The translations under genes were made by a program, and so were the position numbers. Below are positions 35,174 to 43,609 of a stretch of DNA of 62,428 nucleotides, piece after piece. Under the pieces are notes generated by a model, which made no database searches, was not told the DNA's origin, and saw only the letters and a program-made list of their open reading frames with translations. How positions within the stretch are numbered: position 1 is the first letter of the stretch; every line of letters begins with the position of its first letter. Origin of the DNA: an uncultured Mucispirillum sp. (GTDB lineage: Bacteria > Chrysiogenota > Deferribacteres > Deferribacterales > Mucispirillaceae). Where the stretch lies: NCBI GenBank assembly GCA_944326705.1, contig CALVEY010000013.1, positions 1-62,428 of the forward strand, given 5' to 3'.

Positions 35174-35611
35174 TTATTCAGCATCTTTTTTTAATTCAGC
35201 TTTCATACTGTCTACAATTGATGCATCTTTACCTTGTTTAGTATAATAATCTTTTAAAGCTGCTTCTACTGCTTCTTCTGCCATAACTGAGCAGTGAATT
35301 TTTGCAGGTGGTAAACCACCTAATGCATCAACAATAGCCTGGTTAGTAAGTTTTAAAGCATCTTCTACTTTTGCTCCTTTTAACATTTCTGTAGTCATAG
35401 AGCTTGATGCAATAGCTGCTCCACAGCCAAAAGTTTTAAAAGTTGAATTTTCGATAACGCCATCGCTGTTCACTTTTAAATATAATTTCATAACATCACC
35501 GCAAGATGGGTTGCCTACTTCGCCAACACCATTTGCATCTTCAATTTCTCCCATATTTCTTGGGTTTGTAAAGTGATCCATAACTGTATCACTATATGGT
35601 CCTGCTGCCAT
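35174..35611 (-). CDS. iscU: Iron-sulfur cluster scaffold IscU
   Basis: IscU is the scaffold on which clusters are built. The 145-residue protein has the three cluster cysteines in GNPSCGDVMKLYLKV, TFGCGAAIASSS and PPAKIHCSVMAEEA, and keeps the Asp after the first Cys (CGD). The LPPxK-type loop is intact as GLPPAKIHC. It follows the IscS-like gene by 20 bases. The short tail after residue 125 (KQGKDASIVDSMKAELKKDAE) is extra compared with minimal IscU. Confidence 0.94.
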   Translation of the reverse strand: MAAGPYSDTVMDHFTNPRNMGEIEDANGVGEVGNPSCGDVMKLYLKVNSDGVIENSTFKTFGCGAAIASSSMTTEMLKGAKVEDALKLTNQAIVDALGGLPPAKIHCSVMAEEAVEAALKDYYTKQGKDASIVDSMKAELKKDAE

Positions 35612-35631
35612 TTTTACACTCCTGTATATAT

Positions 35632-36831
35632 TTATTTTTTTATTTTTGACGGGTCAAATGCCGGGCTCATTGCACAAAGTTTATCAATAATTTCCGGACT
35701 TACTTTTAACACATGGTCAATATCTTCTTCTTCAATATATTTAGAAAGACTCATTGTAATTGAGCCTGCACAAATATCTGTAGGCACACCAACAGCTGTT
35801 AATACATGAGATGCCTGTAAATCTTCTTCATCTTCTGCTAAAATGTTAGAAGAACATGCTGAACCGCTGGCACAATATACACCTTTTTGAGCATACCACA
35901 TTAAAAGAGATTCCCCTTCAATATATTCTACCCAAAAACTTACATGATAAGGCAGTCTGTTTTCTCTATCACCTGTAATGTGTAGAAAATCATACTGCGC
36001 AGTTAAACCATCAATTAATTTATTTCTTAATTTTGTAAGTTTTGCAGTATATTCTGCCATTTCATTTTTAGCGATTTCACATGCTTTTCCAAGCCCTACA
36101 ATAGCAGGAACATTTTCACTTCCGCTTCTAATGCCCCTTTCTTGAAAACCACCATCAAATAATGGAGCAAGTTTCACTTCTGGTGCAACATATAAAGCTG
36201 CAGCCCCTCTTATACCATAAAAATTTTGTGCTGCAATAGTTAATGTTGATGCGTTCATTTTTTTAACATCAATATCTATAAAACCACATGATGCAACTGC
36301 ATCAACATGGAAGTGAACACCTTTTTCTTTACATATTTTTCCAATAGCTTCAATATCCTGAATAACACCTATTTCTGAATTTGCATGAGCAATAGCAACA
36401 AGTGCAGTATCATCTTTTATTGCATTTGCAACACTTTCTGGTGATATTCTACCATTTTTATCAACAGGCAGCTTTGTAAAAGTATAACCATAATTAGTTA
36501 ACTTTAACACTGGATTTTGAATAGAATAGTGCTCTATTTCGCTTATAACTATATGTTTTTTATTACCGCTTAAAGCCATAACACCTTTGATTGCCATATT
36601 ATTTGATTCTGTGCCGTTAGATGTGAATACTACACATTCTGCTTTTTCAGCACCAATTAAATCTGCAACCTGCTGTCTAGCTTGATTTAAAGCACTATAA
36701 CTTTCCCTTCCCAGTGGATAAAAATGAGCTGCTGGATTGCCATATTTTTCTGTTAAATAAGGCATAACAGCTTCAACAACTCGTGCATCTGGTTTTGTTC
36801 CAGCTATATTATCTAAATAAATTGGATTCAT
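35632..36831 (-). CDS. IscS/NifS-like protein lacking the PLP lysine
   Basis: The 399-residue protein has the full cysteine-desulfurase fold: LDNIAGTKPDARV, FTSNGTESNNMAIKG, SEIEH (His101), HVDAVASCG (Asp177) and GGFQERGIRSGSENVPAIVG. The catalytic-loop cysteine is Cys326 in ASGSACSSN. Where family members have His-Lys before YGPKG, this protein has Ala-Gln202-Asn203-Phe-Tyr-Gly-Ile-Arg. The PLP-contacting Gln after VDA is Ala180. It therefore cannot form the usual PLP Schiff base. It may be a cluster-assembly partner of IscU using free sulfide, as in Archaeoglobus IscS, which has Asp at this position. iscU follows by 20 bases. Confidence 0.93.
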   Translation of the reverse strand: MNPIYLDNIAGTKPDARVVEAVMPYLTEKYGNPAAHFYPLGRESYSALNQARQQVADLIGAEKAECVVFTSNGTESNNMAIKGVMALSGNKKHIVISEIEHYSIQNPVLKLTNYGYTFTKLPVDKNGRISPESVANAIKDDTALVAIAHANSEIGVIQDIEAIGKICKEKGVHFHVDAVASCGFIDIDVKKMNASTLTIAAQNFYGIRGAAALYVAPEVKLAPLFDGGFQERGIRSGSENVPAIVGLGKACEIAKNEMAEYTAKLTKLRNKLIDGLTAQYDFLHITGDRENRLPYHVSFWVEYIEGESLLMWYAQKGVYCASGSACSSNILAEDEEDLQASHVLTAVGVPTDICAGSITMSLSKYIEEEDIDHVLKVSPEIIDKLCAMSPAFDPSKIKK

Positions 36832-36833
36832 TA

Positions 36834-37634
36834 TTAAATTACCTCTTTCATTTGTTTAATAATATCTTCTATTAACACTCTAACATAATCACCAACAAAA
36901 GTAAGACCATTTCTGCGTGGTATTACTGTTATATCACTGCGTTCAGAAACATCTGATGCAGTAAAAAAACTTTCTGTTGGAAAATATCCTTCATCATCTT
37001 TTAAACCAAACATATCTTTTGCAAAAACATCCATTTCAAATACTGTAGATAATGGAGAAATTCTAATAGATATATCGCCACCTGAAGCAGCAAAATCATC
37101 AACTGTTTTACCTACAGGAAGACCTGCTGTAACAGGATTAAAATGTTTATTAAAAGCTATTCTGTTATGAAAAACTAAGCTTTCTGTTTCATCAAAAGTA
37201 AAAATACTTCTTGTCTGCTGCATTAAGTCTTCAACCCCCTGCCTGCCATATATACATACAGGAAGTGATAATACAACTGAAACATCAGCTACAGGCACAG
37301 CTATATTTCTTAAAATTTTTCTAACAGGTTCATATACTTTAAACACTTCTGCTTCTGGAGAAAATTCATAACCAGTAATGTCTATAATAGTGCCGTCAAA
37401 GTTTTTAATTACTTTTTCATCATGCATTGGTTTTGCAAGCATAATTAAAAGCTCTGCATCTTTTAAAAGAGATAAGTCAGTTTCTACATAACCTTCTGCA
37501 CTATCTTCTAATGATTCTGCAAATTCTTTATCTCCAAATACAGTGTATTCTAAAAGCGGAAATTCTTCTTCTATTTTAGAAAGAAAATCCAGTAATAATA
37601 AATAATCATTAATAAAAATTGCTGTTTTTAACAT
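36834..37634 (-). CDS. Degenerate aspartate-semialdehyde dehydrogenase-like protein
   Basis: This 266-residue protein is not clearly identified. Parts resemble the C-terminal domain of Asd/USG-1 proteins: a segment like the SxxQxVSGxGxxGxEEL region (here VVLSLPVCIYGRQGVEDLMQ), then NRIAFNKHFNP and later PRRNGLTFVGDYVRVLIEDI. The family's AsnProAsnCys active-site segment and the Rossmann GxxGxxG are absent. If it is a homologue it is inactive as a dehydrogenase. It sits 2 bases upstream of the IscS-like gene and 18 bases after the RodZ-like gene, so it may have a structural role in the operon. Confidence 0.45.
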   Translation of the reverse strand: MLKTAIFINDYLLLLDFLSKIEEEFPLLEYTVFGDKEFAESLEDSAEGYVETDLSLLKDAELLIMLAKPMHDEKVIKNFDGTIIDITGYEFSPEAEVFKVYEPVRKILRNIAVPVADVSVVLSLPVCIYGRQGVEDLMQQTRSIFTFDETESLVFHNRIAFNKHFNPVTAGLPVGKTVDDFAASGGDISIRISPLSTVFEMDVFAKDMFGLKDDEGYFPTESFFTASDVSERSDITVIPRRNGLTFVGDYVRVLIEDIIKQMKEVI

Positions 37635-37652
37635 TATATGTAAACCTTTAAA

Positions 37653-38597
37653 TTATCTTCTAATTAATTCCAGTTTGCCGTCTTGTGCTTCATAATTTAA
37701 TATACGAACAACATTTCTATTACCAAAATTAGAATATTCCTGTCCGTTATATTCCATTGATACTGCAACAGCATTACCTATTTCTATTCTAAATGTTTTA
37801 TCAAACTCTATTTCTATTTCTGTTCCACGTCTTGCATTAACTTCATTTTCTTCGCCTTTATCTGTGCTGTATTTAAACCAGCAGTTTTCAGAAAATTTTA
37901 CTTTAACTTTTTCTGGTGATAAAACAACAGGTGTTGGTATAGTTTGAGCAAATAACGGGTCTATATATGCTGGCTCTGTTGTATTATCATTAGTATTTAT
38001 AGTTAAATTATCTGTATTATTATCAGCATATATTGATGTGCCATAATAATTGAAATACGAGCTGTTATCGCTTGTATTATCTCCTGCAAAAGTAACTGCA
38101 GGCTCTGGCTCTACAACTGTAGCAGGCACTGGAGTATTTACAGCAGTATTACTACCACCAATAGTAACAGTATTATTTAATATGCTGCTTGAATACATGT
38201 AATAACCACCATAACCAATAAGAAGCAGCACTATAATAAACAGTATTATAGTAAAAGGCTTTTTACTGCCTTTTTTCTCATTTTCTAAAAAACTTGTTTC
38301 TGTAGTAGATGGAGTATATTCTTCTTTTGTAATATCATGCGGCTGTGCTGGCGCACCTTCTTTTGGACATTCTTCAGCAAAAAGCGGCCATACAACATTT
38401 TCATAGTCTAAATTTAAAAACTCGGCATATTTTTTTACAAATCCATAAGCATGTAAATATGATGGTAAATCTTTAAATCTTCCTTCTTCTATTACTTTAA
38501 TAAAATTTTCTCTAATTCTTGTATCATCAACTACATCTTGTATCGTTTTTTTCTGCTCTTCCCTAGTTGATTTTAAAAGATTTCCTAATTCACTCAT
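37653..38597 (-). CDS. RodZ-like protein: HTH domain, one membrane helix, extracytoplasmic domain
   Basis: This protein has 314 residues from ATG 38597 (GGAGAG upstream). The first ~90 residues are a RodZ-type helix-turn-helix: LGNLLKSTREEQKKTIQDVV, then TRIRENFIKVIEEGRFKDLP, YLHAYGFVKKYAEFLNLD. A Lys-rich patch and one membrane helix follow (about 115-140). Then comes an Asn/Thr-rich linker (about 140-220) and a C-terminal DUF4115-like beta domain with VKVKFSENCWFKYSTDKGEE. RodZ links MreB to the cell-wall machinery. The open frame extends to 38666, but homologues start with the chosen Met. Confidence 0.8.
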   Translation of the reverse strand: MSELGNLLKSTREEQKKTIQDVVDDTRIRENFIKVIEEGRFKDLPSYLHAYGFVKKYAEFLNLDYENVVWPLFAEECPKEGAPAQPHDITKEEYTPSTTETSFLENEKKGSKKPFTIILFIIVLLLIGYGGYYMYSSSILNNTVTIGGSNTAVNTPVPATVVEPEPAVTFAGDNTSDNSSYFNYYGTSIYADNNTDNLTINTNDNTTEPAYIDPLFAQTIPTPVVLSPEKVKVKFSENCWFKYSTDKGEENEVNARRGTEIEIEFDKTFRIEIGNAVAVSMEYNGQEYSNFGNRNVVRILNYEAQDGKLELIRR

Positions 38598-38740
38598 TAT
38601 GCTCTCCATAACTACTTCATACCTTTTCACAGAGTAGTCTACTATTTTTCTATATTTTTTCAACATATTTTTTTAATTACATTGAAAAAAATTCATATTT
38701 TATACAAAATATTATATATATTACTTTATTTATTAATAAC

Positions 38741-39511
38741 TTATATGTTATTTTTATACAGCATCATAAGCCCATCTAATGTAAGATTTGGCTCATATAC
38801 TGCCTTAAACTCCATATCATTTGATATATCGTTGCCTAATCCGCCTGTAATAATAACATTTACTTTTTTATCAGCAAACTCTTCTTTTAATACCCTTCTT
38901 AAAAGCCCATTTATCATTTCTAAATACCCAAAATAAATACCAGACTGTATATGATGAACAGTATTTTTACCAATAACAGAAGCAGGTTTTTTAATGCTTA
39001 CTTCCGGCAGCTGTGCCGTATTTGAGCGAAGCATTTTTGAAGCAAGCATTATACCAGGGCATATTATACCGCCAATATATGCACCATTTTTATTTATTAT
39101 ATCAAATGTTGTAGCCGTTCCAAAATCAATTACTATACATGGCCTGCCATATTTTTCTACCCCAGCAACAGCATTTGCAATCCTGTCTGCACCAACTTCT
39201 TTTGGATTATCTACCTGCATAGTAATACCTGTTTTTATTTCACTGTTAACTATTAAAGCATTTATCTTTAAGTATTTTTTAATCATTCTATTAAAAGTAT
39301 ACTGCAGCTGTGGAACAACACTGCCAATAATTGCACCTTCAATTTCAGAAACATTTACATTATTTCTTTCTAATAAAGTTAATAAAAGGCTTGCATATTC
39401 ATCTGTAGTTTTATCATGTATTGACTGTATACGGAATTTATATATTAATTTATCATTATTATATATACCAAAAACAGTATTTGTATTACCTATATCAACT
39501 GTTAAAATCAT
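38741..39511 (-). CDS. coaX: Type III pantothenate kinase
   Basis: CoaX phosphorylates pantothenate, the first step from pantothenate to coenzyme A. The 256-residue ASKHA-fold protein has TVDIGNTNTVFGI (phosphate 1), GADRIANAVAGVEKYG, IVIDFGTATTFDII and VIITGGLGNDIS. It overlaps birA by 17 bases, a pairing common in bacteria. With panBC at 968-2643 it shows an own route to CoA. Confidence 0.94.
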   Translation of the reverse strand: MILTVDIGNTNTVFGIYNNDKLIYKFRIQSIHDKTTDEYASLLLTLLERNNVNVSEIEGAIIGSVVPQLQYTFNRMIKKYLKINALIVNSEIKTGITMQVDNPKEVGADRIANAVAGVEKYGRPCIVIDFGTATTFDIINKNGAYIGGIICPGIMLASKMLRSNTAQLPEVSIKKPASVIGKNTVHHIQSGIYFGYLEMINGLLRRVLKEEFADKKVNVIITGGLGNDISNDMEFKAVYEPNLTLDGLMMLYKNNI

Positions 39512-40259
39512 ATCCTATTTCTCCAACATTTATATTTGATATTTCATTTGTATTAATATCCTGCACAATCAGCTCTCCAGTTGGCAGTATTCCTTTTTCT
39601 ATCATTTCCTTTTTTACACCATTTATATGAACAGATATTTTTTTATTATAATTTGCAGAATATTCCTGCCATAAATCTTCTATTTTTAAAACGCCTTCTT
39701 TATATTGATTAAGCATCTTTTCCATAGTGTTTAAAATTTCAGCTAATATAAGCTCTTTTTTTATTTCTTTATCTGTATTTAAATAAACTGATGTAGCTCT
39801 ATAAGCAATATCTTCAGGAAATTCTTTATTAAATACATTAATACCTGCTCCAAAAACTATTTTAGCAGCATTATTTCCAGTAAATGATGCTTCAAGTAGC
39901 ATTCCACTTACTTTTTTATCATTTATAACACAGTCATTTGGCCATTTTAATTTTGTTTTAGAATATAAAGAAATACCACTGCATACTGAATAACCAGCAA
40001 TAATATTAAAAGGCATAAGCATTTCTGGAGAAAGACCTGTTAATAAAATAGAGAAAATCAGCGATGAGCCTGTATCTATCCAGCTTCTACCGCTTCTGCC
40101 TCTGCCTTTTGTCTGCAGTGATGTTACAACTACTGAGCCATAAGAAAAATCACCATTAAGCAAAATATCATTTGTAGATGTAACTTCATCATAAATATAA
40201 ATATTTTTACCAAAACTTAAAGTATTAAGTGAGATGTAAAAAAGAGCTTTATCAAACAA
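39495..40259 (-). CDS. birA: Biotin-[acetyl-CoA-carboxylase] ligase, catalytic type without HTH
   Basis: BirA attaches biotin to carrier proteins. The 254-residue enzyme has the biotinyl-AMP loop KGRGRSGRSW, EVTSTNDILL, LKWPNDCVINDKKVSGMLLE and GAGINVFN. The N-terminal repressor domain found in E. coli BirA is missing, so it is not a regulator. The start is TTG 40259 with AAGG 9 bases upstream. It is the first gene of the operon that ends with nfu. Confidence 0.92.
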   Translation of the reverse strand: MFDKALFYISLNTLSFGKNIYIYDEVTSTNDILLNGDFSYGSVVVTSLQTKGRGRSGRSWIDTGSSLIFSILLTGLSPEMLMPFNIIAGYSVCSGISLYSKTKLKWPNDCVINDKKVSGMLLEASFTGNNAAKIVFGAGINVFNKEFPEDIAYRATSVYLNTDKEIKKELILAEILNTMEKMLNQYKEGVLKIEDLWQEYSANYNKKISVHINGVKKEMIEKGILPTGELIVQDINTNEISNINVGEIGYDFNS

Positions 40260-40391
40260 TTTTTACTACCTTGTATTTTTTTTCAAATTATTTTTTTATC
40301 ATATATTATTAATAATAACAAGTTAGATTTTACGTATGTATTATTTAAAAATAATAATACAATTATTAGATAAAATTTTTTAAGATAAATA

Positions 40392-40420
40392 TAGACTTTT
40401 TTTATTCTTCATACTATAAT
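40392..40420 (+). promoter_or_regulatory. Putative promoter of the phosphofructokinase gene
   Basis: TAGACT (40392-40397), a 17-base spacer and a perfect TATAAT (40415-40420). A strong GGGGG ribosome site precedes the ATG at 40458. Confidence 0.68.
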
Positions 40421-40457
40421 TTGATAAATCAATAAAAAACTAAAATCAGGGGGTTTT

Positions 40458-41672
40458 ATGGGTAACATTCGTAATATCGGTATTATTACAGCAGGAGGAG
40501 ACTGCGGCGGCCTTAATGCAGTTGTTAGAGGTGCTGCTAAAATGGCAGAATCAAAAGGTATTGGTGCGTTAGTTATACCTAATGGTTATGCTGGTCTTTA
40601 TAACTTAGTTGATTTTGAAAGCCTTACAAGTTTAAACGGCGCTAGAAGCGAAGATATTAAATCTATCAGAGCAGGAAGTGAAGCTGGCCACTCTCGCGTT
40701 AAAATTTCTAAAATTAAAGACGATAATAAATACAAAAGAATTGTTGACGGTCTTAAAAAATTCAATATTGATGGTCTTGTTATATCTGGCGGTGATGATA
40801 CAGGCAGCGTTGTTGTTGACCTTCATGAAAATGGTATTCCTGTTGTTCATGCTCCTAAAACTATGGATTTAGATTTACAAACTTACTCTGTTGGCGGCGA
40901 TTCTACTATTAATAAAATCGCAACAATTCTTGAAGATTTAAAAACTACAGGCAGAACTCACAACAGAATAATGGTTATGGAAGTTTTCGGCAGATATGCA
41001 GGTCATACAGCTTTCCGCGGTGGTATTGCTGCTGATGCTGACTGTATTTTAATACCAGAAGTTCCAGTTGATTTTAATGCAGTTTATGAGCATATTAAAA
41101 ACACATATATGAGAAGAATTTTAGCAAGTGATGTTAAAGCAGGCACATATACAATCGTTGTTGCAGAAGGCGTTAAAGATGAAAATGGCAACCTTTTCTC
41201 TGAAGGTGGCGCTAAAGATGCTTTTGGTCATGTTAAACTTGCAGGTGCTGGTAAATTTGTAAAAAATAAAATAGAAGAAATGCTTAAAGCAGACCCAGAA
41301 GTTAAAAAATTTATGAAAGAATCTGGTATGTATGTAGAAGGACTTCTTGAAATCCCAGAAGTTAGAGATGTAAACCCTGGTCATATTGTTAGATGTGGTG
41401 AAAGCTCTGCTTATGATGCTAACTTTGGTAAAGAAGTTGGTGCAGCTGCAGTTCAGCTTTTAATAGATAATATTCATGGTGTTACAGTATCCCATATTAC
41501 TGGTAACGGCGAAATTCGCTATATGGTAACAAAAGATGCTATTGTGCAAAGACATGTTGATTTAGGTGTGCTTGCATTACACGAAAACTTAGGTGTATGC
41601 TTTGGCAGAAAACCACAGCCATCAAGCCCAAAATCAGCAAAAATTGATTCATTACCTGATAGAATATATTAA
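40458..41672 (+). CDS. pfkA: Phosphofructokinase, probably pyrophosphate-dependent
   Basis: The 404-residue PfkA-family protein phosphorylates fructose 6-phosphate. It has ITAGGDCGGLNAVVRG (the phosphoryl donor site), ISGGDDTGS (about 110-116), VHAPKTMDLDLQTYSVGGDS (with the catalytic Asp) and VMEVFGRYAGHTAF. GGDD at the donor site, in place of GGDG, is the mark of pyrophosphate-using enzymes. In place of the common PKTIDND it reads PKTMDLD, keeping the catalytic Asp. Codon use and promoter suggest strong expression. It is a single gene with its own terminator. Confidence 0.88.
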   Translation: MGNIRNIGIITAGGDCGGLNAVVRGAAKMAESKGIGALVIPNGYAGLYNLVDFESLTSLNGARSEDIKSIRAGSEAGHSRVKISKIKDDNKYKRIVDGLKKFNIDGLVISGGDDTGSVVVDLHENGIPVVHAPKTMDLDLQTYSVGGDSTINKIATILEDLKTTGRTHNRIMVMEVFGRYAGHTAFRGGIAADADCILIPEVPVDFNAVYEHIKNTYMRRILASDVKAGTYTIVVAEGVKDENGNLFSEGGAKDAFGHVKLAGAGKFVKNKIEEMLKADPEVKKFMKESGMYVEGLLEIPEVRDVNPGHIVRCGESSAYDANFGKEVGAAAVQLLIDNIHGVTVSHITGNGEIRYMVTKDAIVQRHVDLGVLALHENLGVCFGRKPQPSSPKSAKIDSLPDRIY

Positions 41673-41691
41673 GAATTATTAAATTATACTG

Positions 41692-41723
41692 CCCTTTCAG
41701 TGTAAAAGCTGAAAGGGTTTTTT
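41692..41723 (+). terminator. Rho-independent terminator after the phosphofructokinase gene
   Basis: CCCTTTCAG (41692-41700) pairs with CTGAAAGGG (41709-41717), followed by six T (41718-41723). Confidence 0.92.
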
Positions 41724-41743
41724 ATATTTATATAGAGTTTATT

Positions 41744-42370
41744 ATGAAATTTTCCTATAATAGTGTTGCTCTTGTTTTTGATATTATTGATAAAATATTT
41801 TTCAGACTTGGCAAAAATAATCCTAGAAAAGCAATATATAACCTTATTCCAAACAGTAATATTAATATTTTAGATGTATGTACTGGTACAGGTTCAAATG
41901 TTATAAAAATTGCAAAAGATAAACCAAATGTAAAAATAACTGGTATAGATAACTCTCAAGGAATGTTAAGTGTTGGTTTAAAGAAAATCTCTAAATATAA
42001 GCTCAATAATATAAACTTTTTACTGCAGGATGCTGTAGATATGCAGTTTGAAAATAAGTTTTTTGATTATGCTGTAATATCTTTAATTCTTCATGAAATG
42101 GATAAAAATACAGCATATAAAACTCTGCAGAACACTCACAATGTATTAAAAGATAACGGCAAAGTAATTATATTTGAATTTATCTACCCAGAAAATAATA
42201 AATTCTTTCCTAATTTAGCATTTAAACTTATAAAAAAAGTAGAAGATGATAATCTTTTTCCAGAATTTTTATCTTATGATAAAGAAAAATACTTTATGGA
42301 TAACGGGTTTAAAATAGAAAAAGCCCATAAATTTCAGTATACTGTAATCTATGAGCTTGTAAAATTATAA
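41744..42370 (+). CDS. Class I SAM-dependent methyltransferase, UbiE-like
   Basis: This protein has 208 residues. The core shows ILDVCTGTGSNVIKIAK (SAM motif I), KITGIDNSQGMLSV (motif II) and FFDYAVISLILHEM (motif IV), which resembles UbiE/MenG-type small-molecule methyltransferases. A role in menaquinone methylation is possible, since the organism uses the futalosine route. It is not proven and the protein is short for MenG. It starts 20 bases after the terminator of the preceding gene and ends next to the end of a convergent gene. Confidence 0.78.
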   Translation: MKFSYNSVALVFDIIDKIFFRLGKNNPRKAIYNLIPNSNINILDVCTGTGSNVIKIAKDKPNVKITGIDNSQGMLSVGLKKISKYKLNNINFLLQDAVDMQFENKFFDYAVISLILHEMDKNTAYKTLQNTHNVLKDNGKVIIFEFIYPENNKFFPNLAFKLIKKVEDDNLFPEFLSYDKEKYFMDNGFKIEKAHKFQYTVIYELVKL

Positions 42371-42985
42371 TCATAATAAATTACTGTCTGGCTGCTGACC
42401 GTCATGAGCATACCATAAACATTCTACAATATTCATCTCTGAAAAAACAGCTTTAAATGATGAATCTTCTGGACTGCATGCATATATACCAAAAGAGATT
42501 TTATTATCTGCTTTATGTAAATGGCATATTCTCATTTGGTTATATGCTGCTCCATTAAAGGAATATTCTATTTTAAAATCATTTTCTCTGCGGCTTAATC
42601 TATACCATATTTCTTTTATATCTGCAGGTATATTTGAAGTTGCCCAATCTGAATACCCTAAGTTTGTAACTACACTTCCTAAATTTTGAAATGTTTGGTT
42701 TTCATATTCTATAGATGCTTTAATCCAGTTTTCACTGTCTAGATAAACAATTATACCGCACTGGTCAAATCTGTGGCTTGTATTAAATGATGCTTTAACA
42801 ATAAAAGAAAAATATTTTTCATCTGTTTCTGTCTGCAGCATTGGCGCATTATCATTTATAAACTTATAATAAGTTTTCTGCCATAAATCAGAGTGTGGTG
42901 ATGTGGTAATAATTATTTCATTATCATTAATAGAATATTTTGCTGGCTCATTTGTCCATTTTAAAGTTTTATCAGTAAATTTCAT
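42371..42985 (-). CDS. DUF1349-type concanavalin-like protein
   Basis: The 204-residue beta-rich protein begins LKWTNEPAKYSINDNEIIIT and contains SHRFDQCGIIVYLDSENWIKASIEYEN (kept here in shortened sense), WYRLSRRENDFKIEYSFNG and ISFGIYACSPEDSSFKAVFSE. This pattern matches the DUF1349 family (named 'regulation of enolase 1' in yeast); the biochemical role is unknown. It is last in a four-gene minus-strand group, 3 bases after the flagellar gene. Confidence 0.75.
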   Translation of the reverse strand: MKFTDKTLKWTNEPAKYSINDNEIIITTSPHSDLWQKTYYKFINDNAPMLQTETDEKYFSFIVKASFNTSHRFDQCGIIVYLDSENWIKASIEYENQTFQNLGSVVTNLGYSDWATSNIPADIKEIWYRLSRRENDFKIEYSFNGAAYNQMRICHLHKADNKISFGIYACSPEDSSFKAVFSEMNIVECLWYAHDGQQPDSNLL

Positions 42986-42988
42986 GTT

Positions 42989-43594
42989 TTATGCCTTTAA
43001 ATTTATTACAGTTCCAAGCATTTCATCACTTGTGCGAATGGTTACTGCATTAGCTTCAAAAAACCTTTGGTTTACTATGTTATTTACCATTTCATCTGCT
43101 ATATTCACATTAGATGAAACCATATAGCCTGATAATATACTAAAGCCTGTTGGTTCATATTCCTGCCCTTCTGCCCCTGCTGGTGTAATAGTGCCTAGCA
43201 GCTTGCCGTCACTGTATAAGTTGCCTTCATTATCAAGGCGAACATTACCACCTGCTCCTGTAAAAAGCAGCTCGCCTGAAGGGCCTCTAAAATTACCAAA
43301 ATCATCTACAGCAAACCGTCCTGCTGCATAGCTGTATGTATTTAGTAAATCTTCTTCACTGCCATTGCCAAAAACTGCAATATCTGACGGCACACCAGTA
43401 GGTATAAGGCTTCCTTGATTATTATTTGGCCTTATAGCACTAAGTTTTACTCCACCAGTGCTTAGTTCAGACAAAAATGCACTGTTAGACTTATAACTTG
43501 GTGTTTTTACATTTGCAATATTATTGGCTGTTACAGCAGAAACTGCAGCTGCAGCATTCATGGCAGTTGCTGCTCCAAACATGGCATTAATCAA
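42989..43594 (-). CDS. Flagellar rod/hook-family protein (FlgG/FlgE-like)
   Basis: The N-terminus reads MNAAAAVSAVTANNIANVKT then PSYKS, the rod/hook signature (ANNIANxxTPxYK). The C-terminus has SSNVNIADEMVNNIVNQRFF and later TSDEMLGTVINLKA, the matching C-terminal helix motif of FlgG/FlgE/FlgC. At 201 residues it is shorter than FlgG (about 260) and longer than FlgC (about 140). No flagellar genes are adjacent. It lies between an acyl-CoA ligase and the DUF1349-like gene. Confidence 0.85.
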   Translation of the reverse strand: MINAMFGAATAMNAAAAVSAVTANNIANVKTPSYKSNSAFLSELSTGGVKLSAIRPNNNQGSLIPTGVPSDIAVFGNGSEEDLLNTYSYAAGRFAVDDFGNFRGPSGELLFTGAGGNVRLDNEGNLYSDGKLLGTITPAGAEGQEYEPTGFSILSGYMVSSNVNIADEMVNNIVNQRFFEANAVTIRTSDEMLGTVINLKA

Positions 43595-43609
43595 TATCTG
43601 CTCCCCTTA

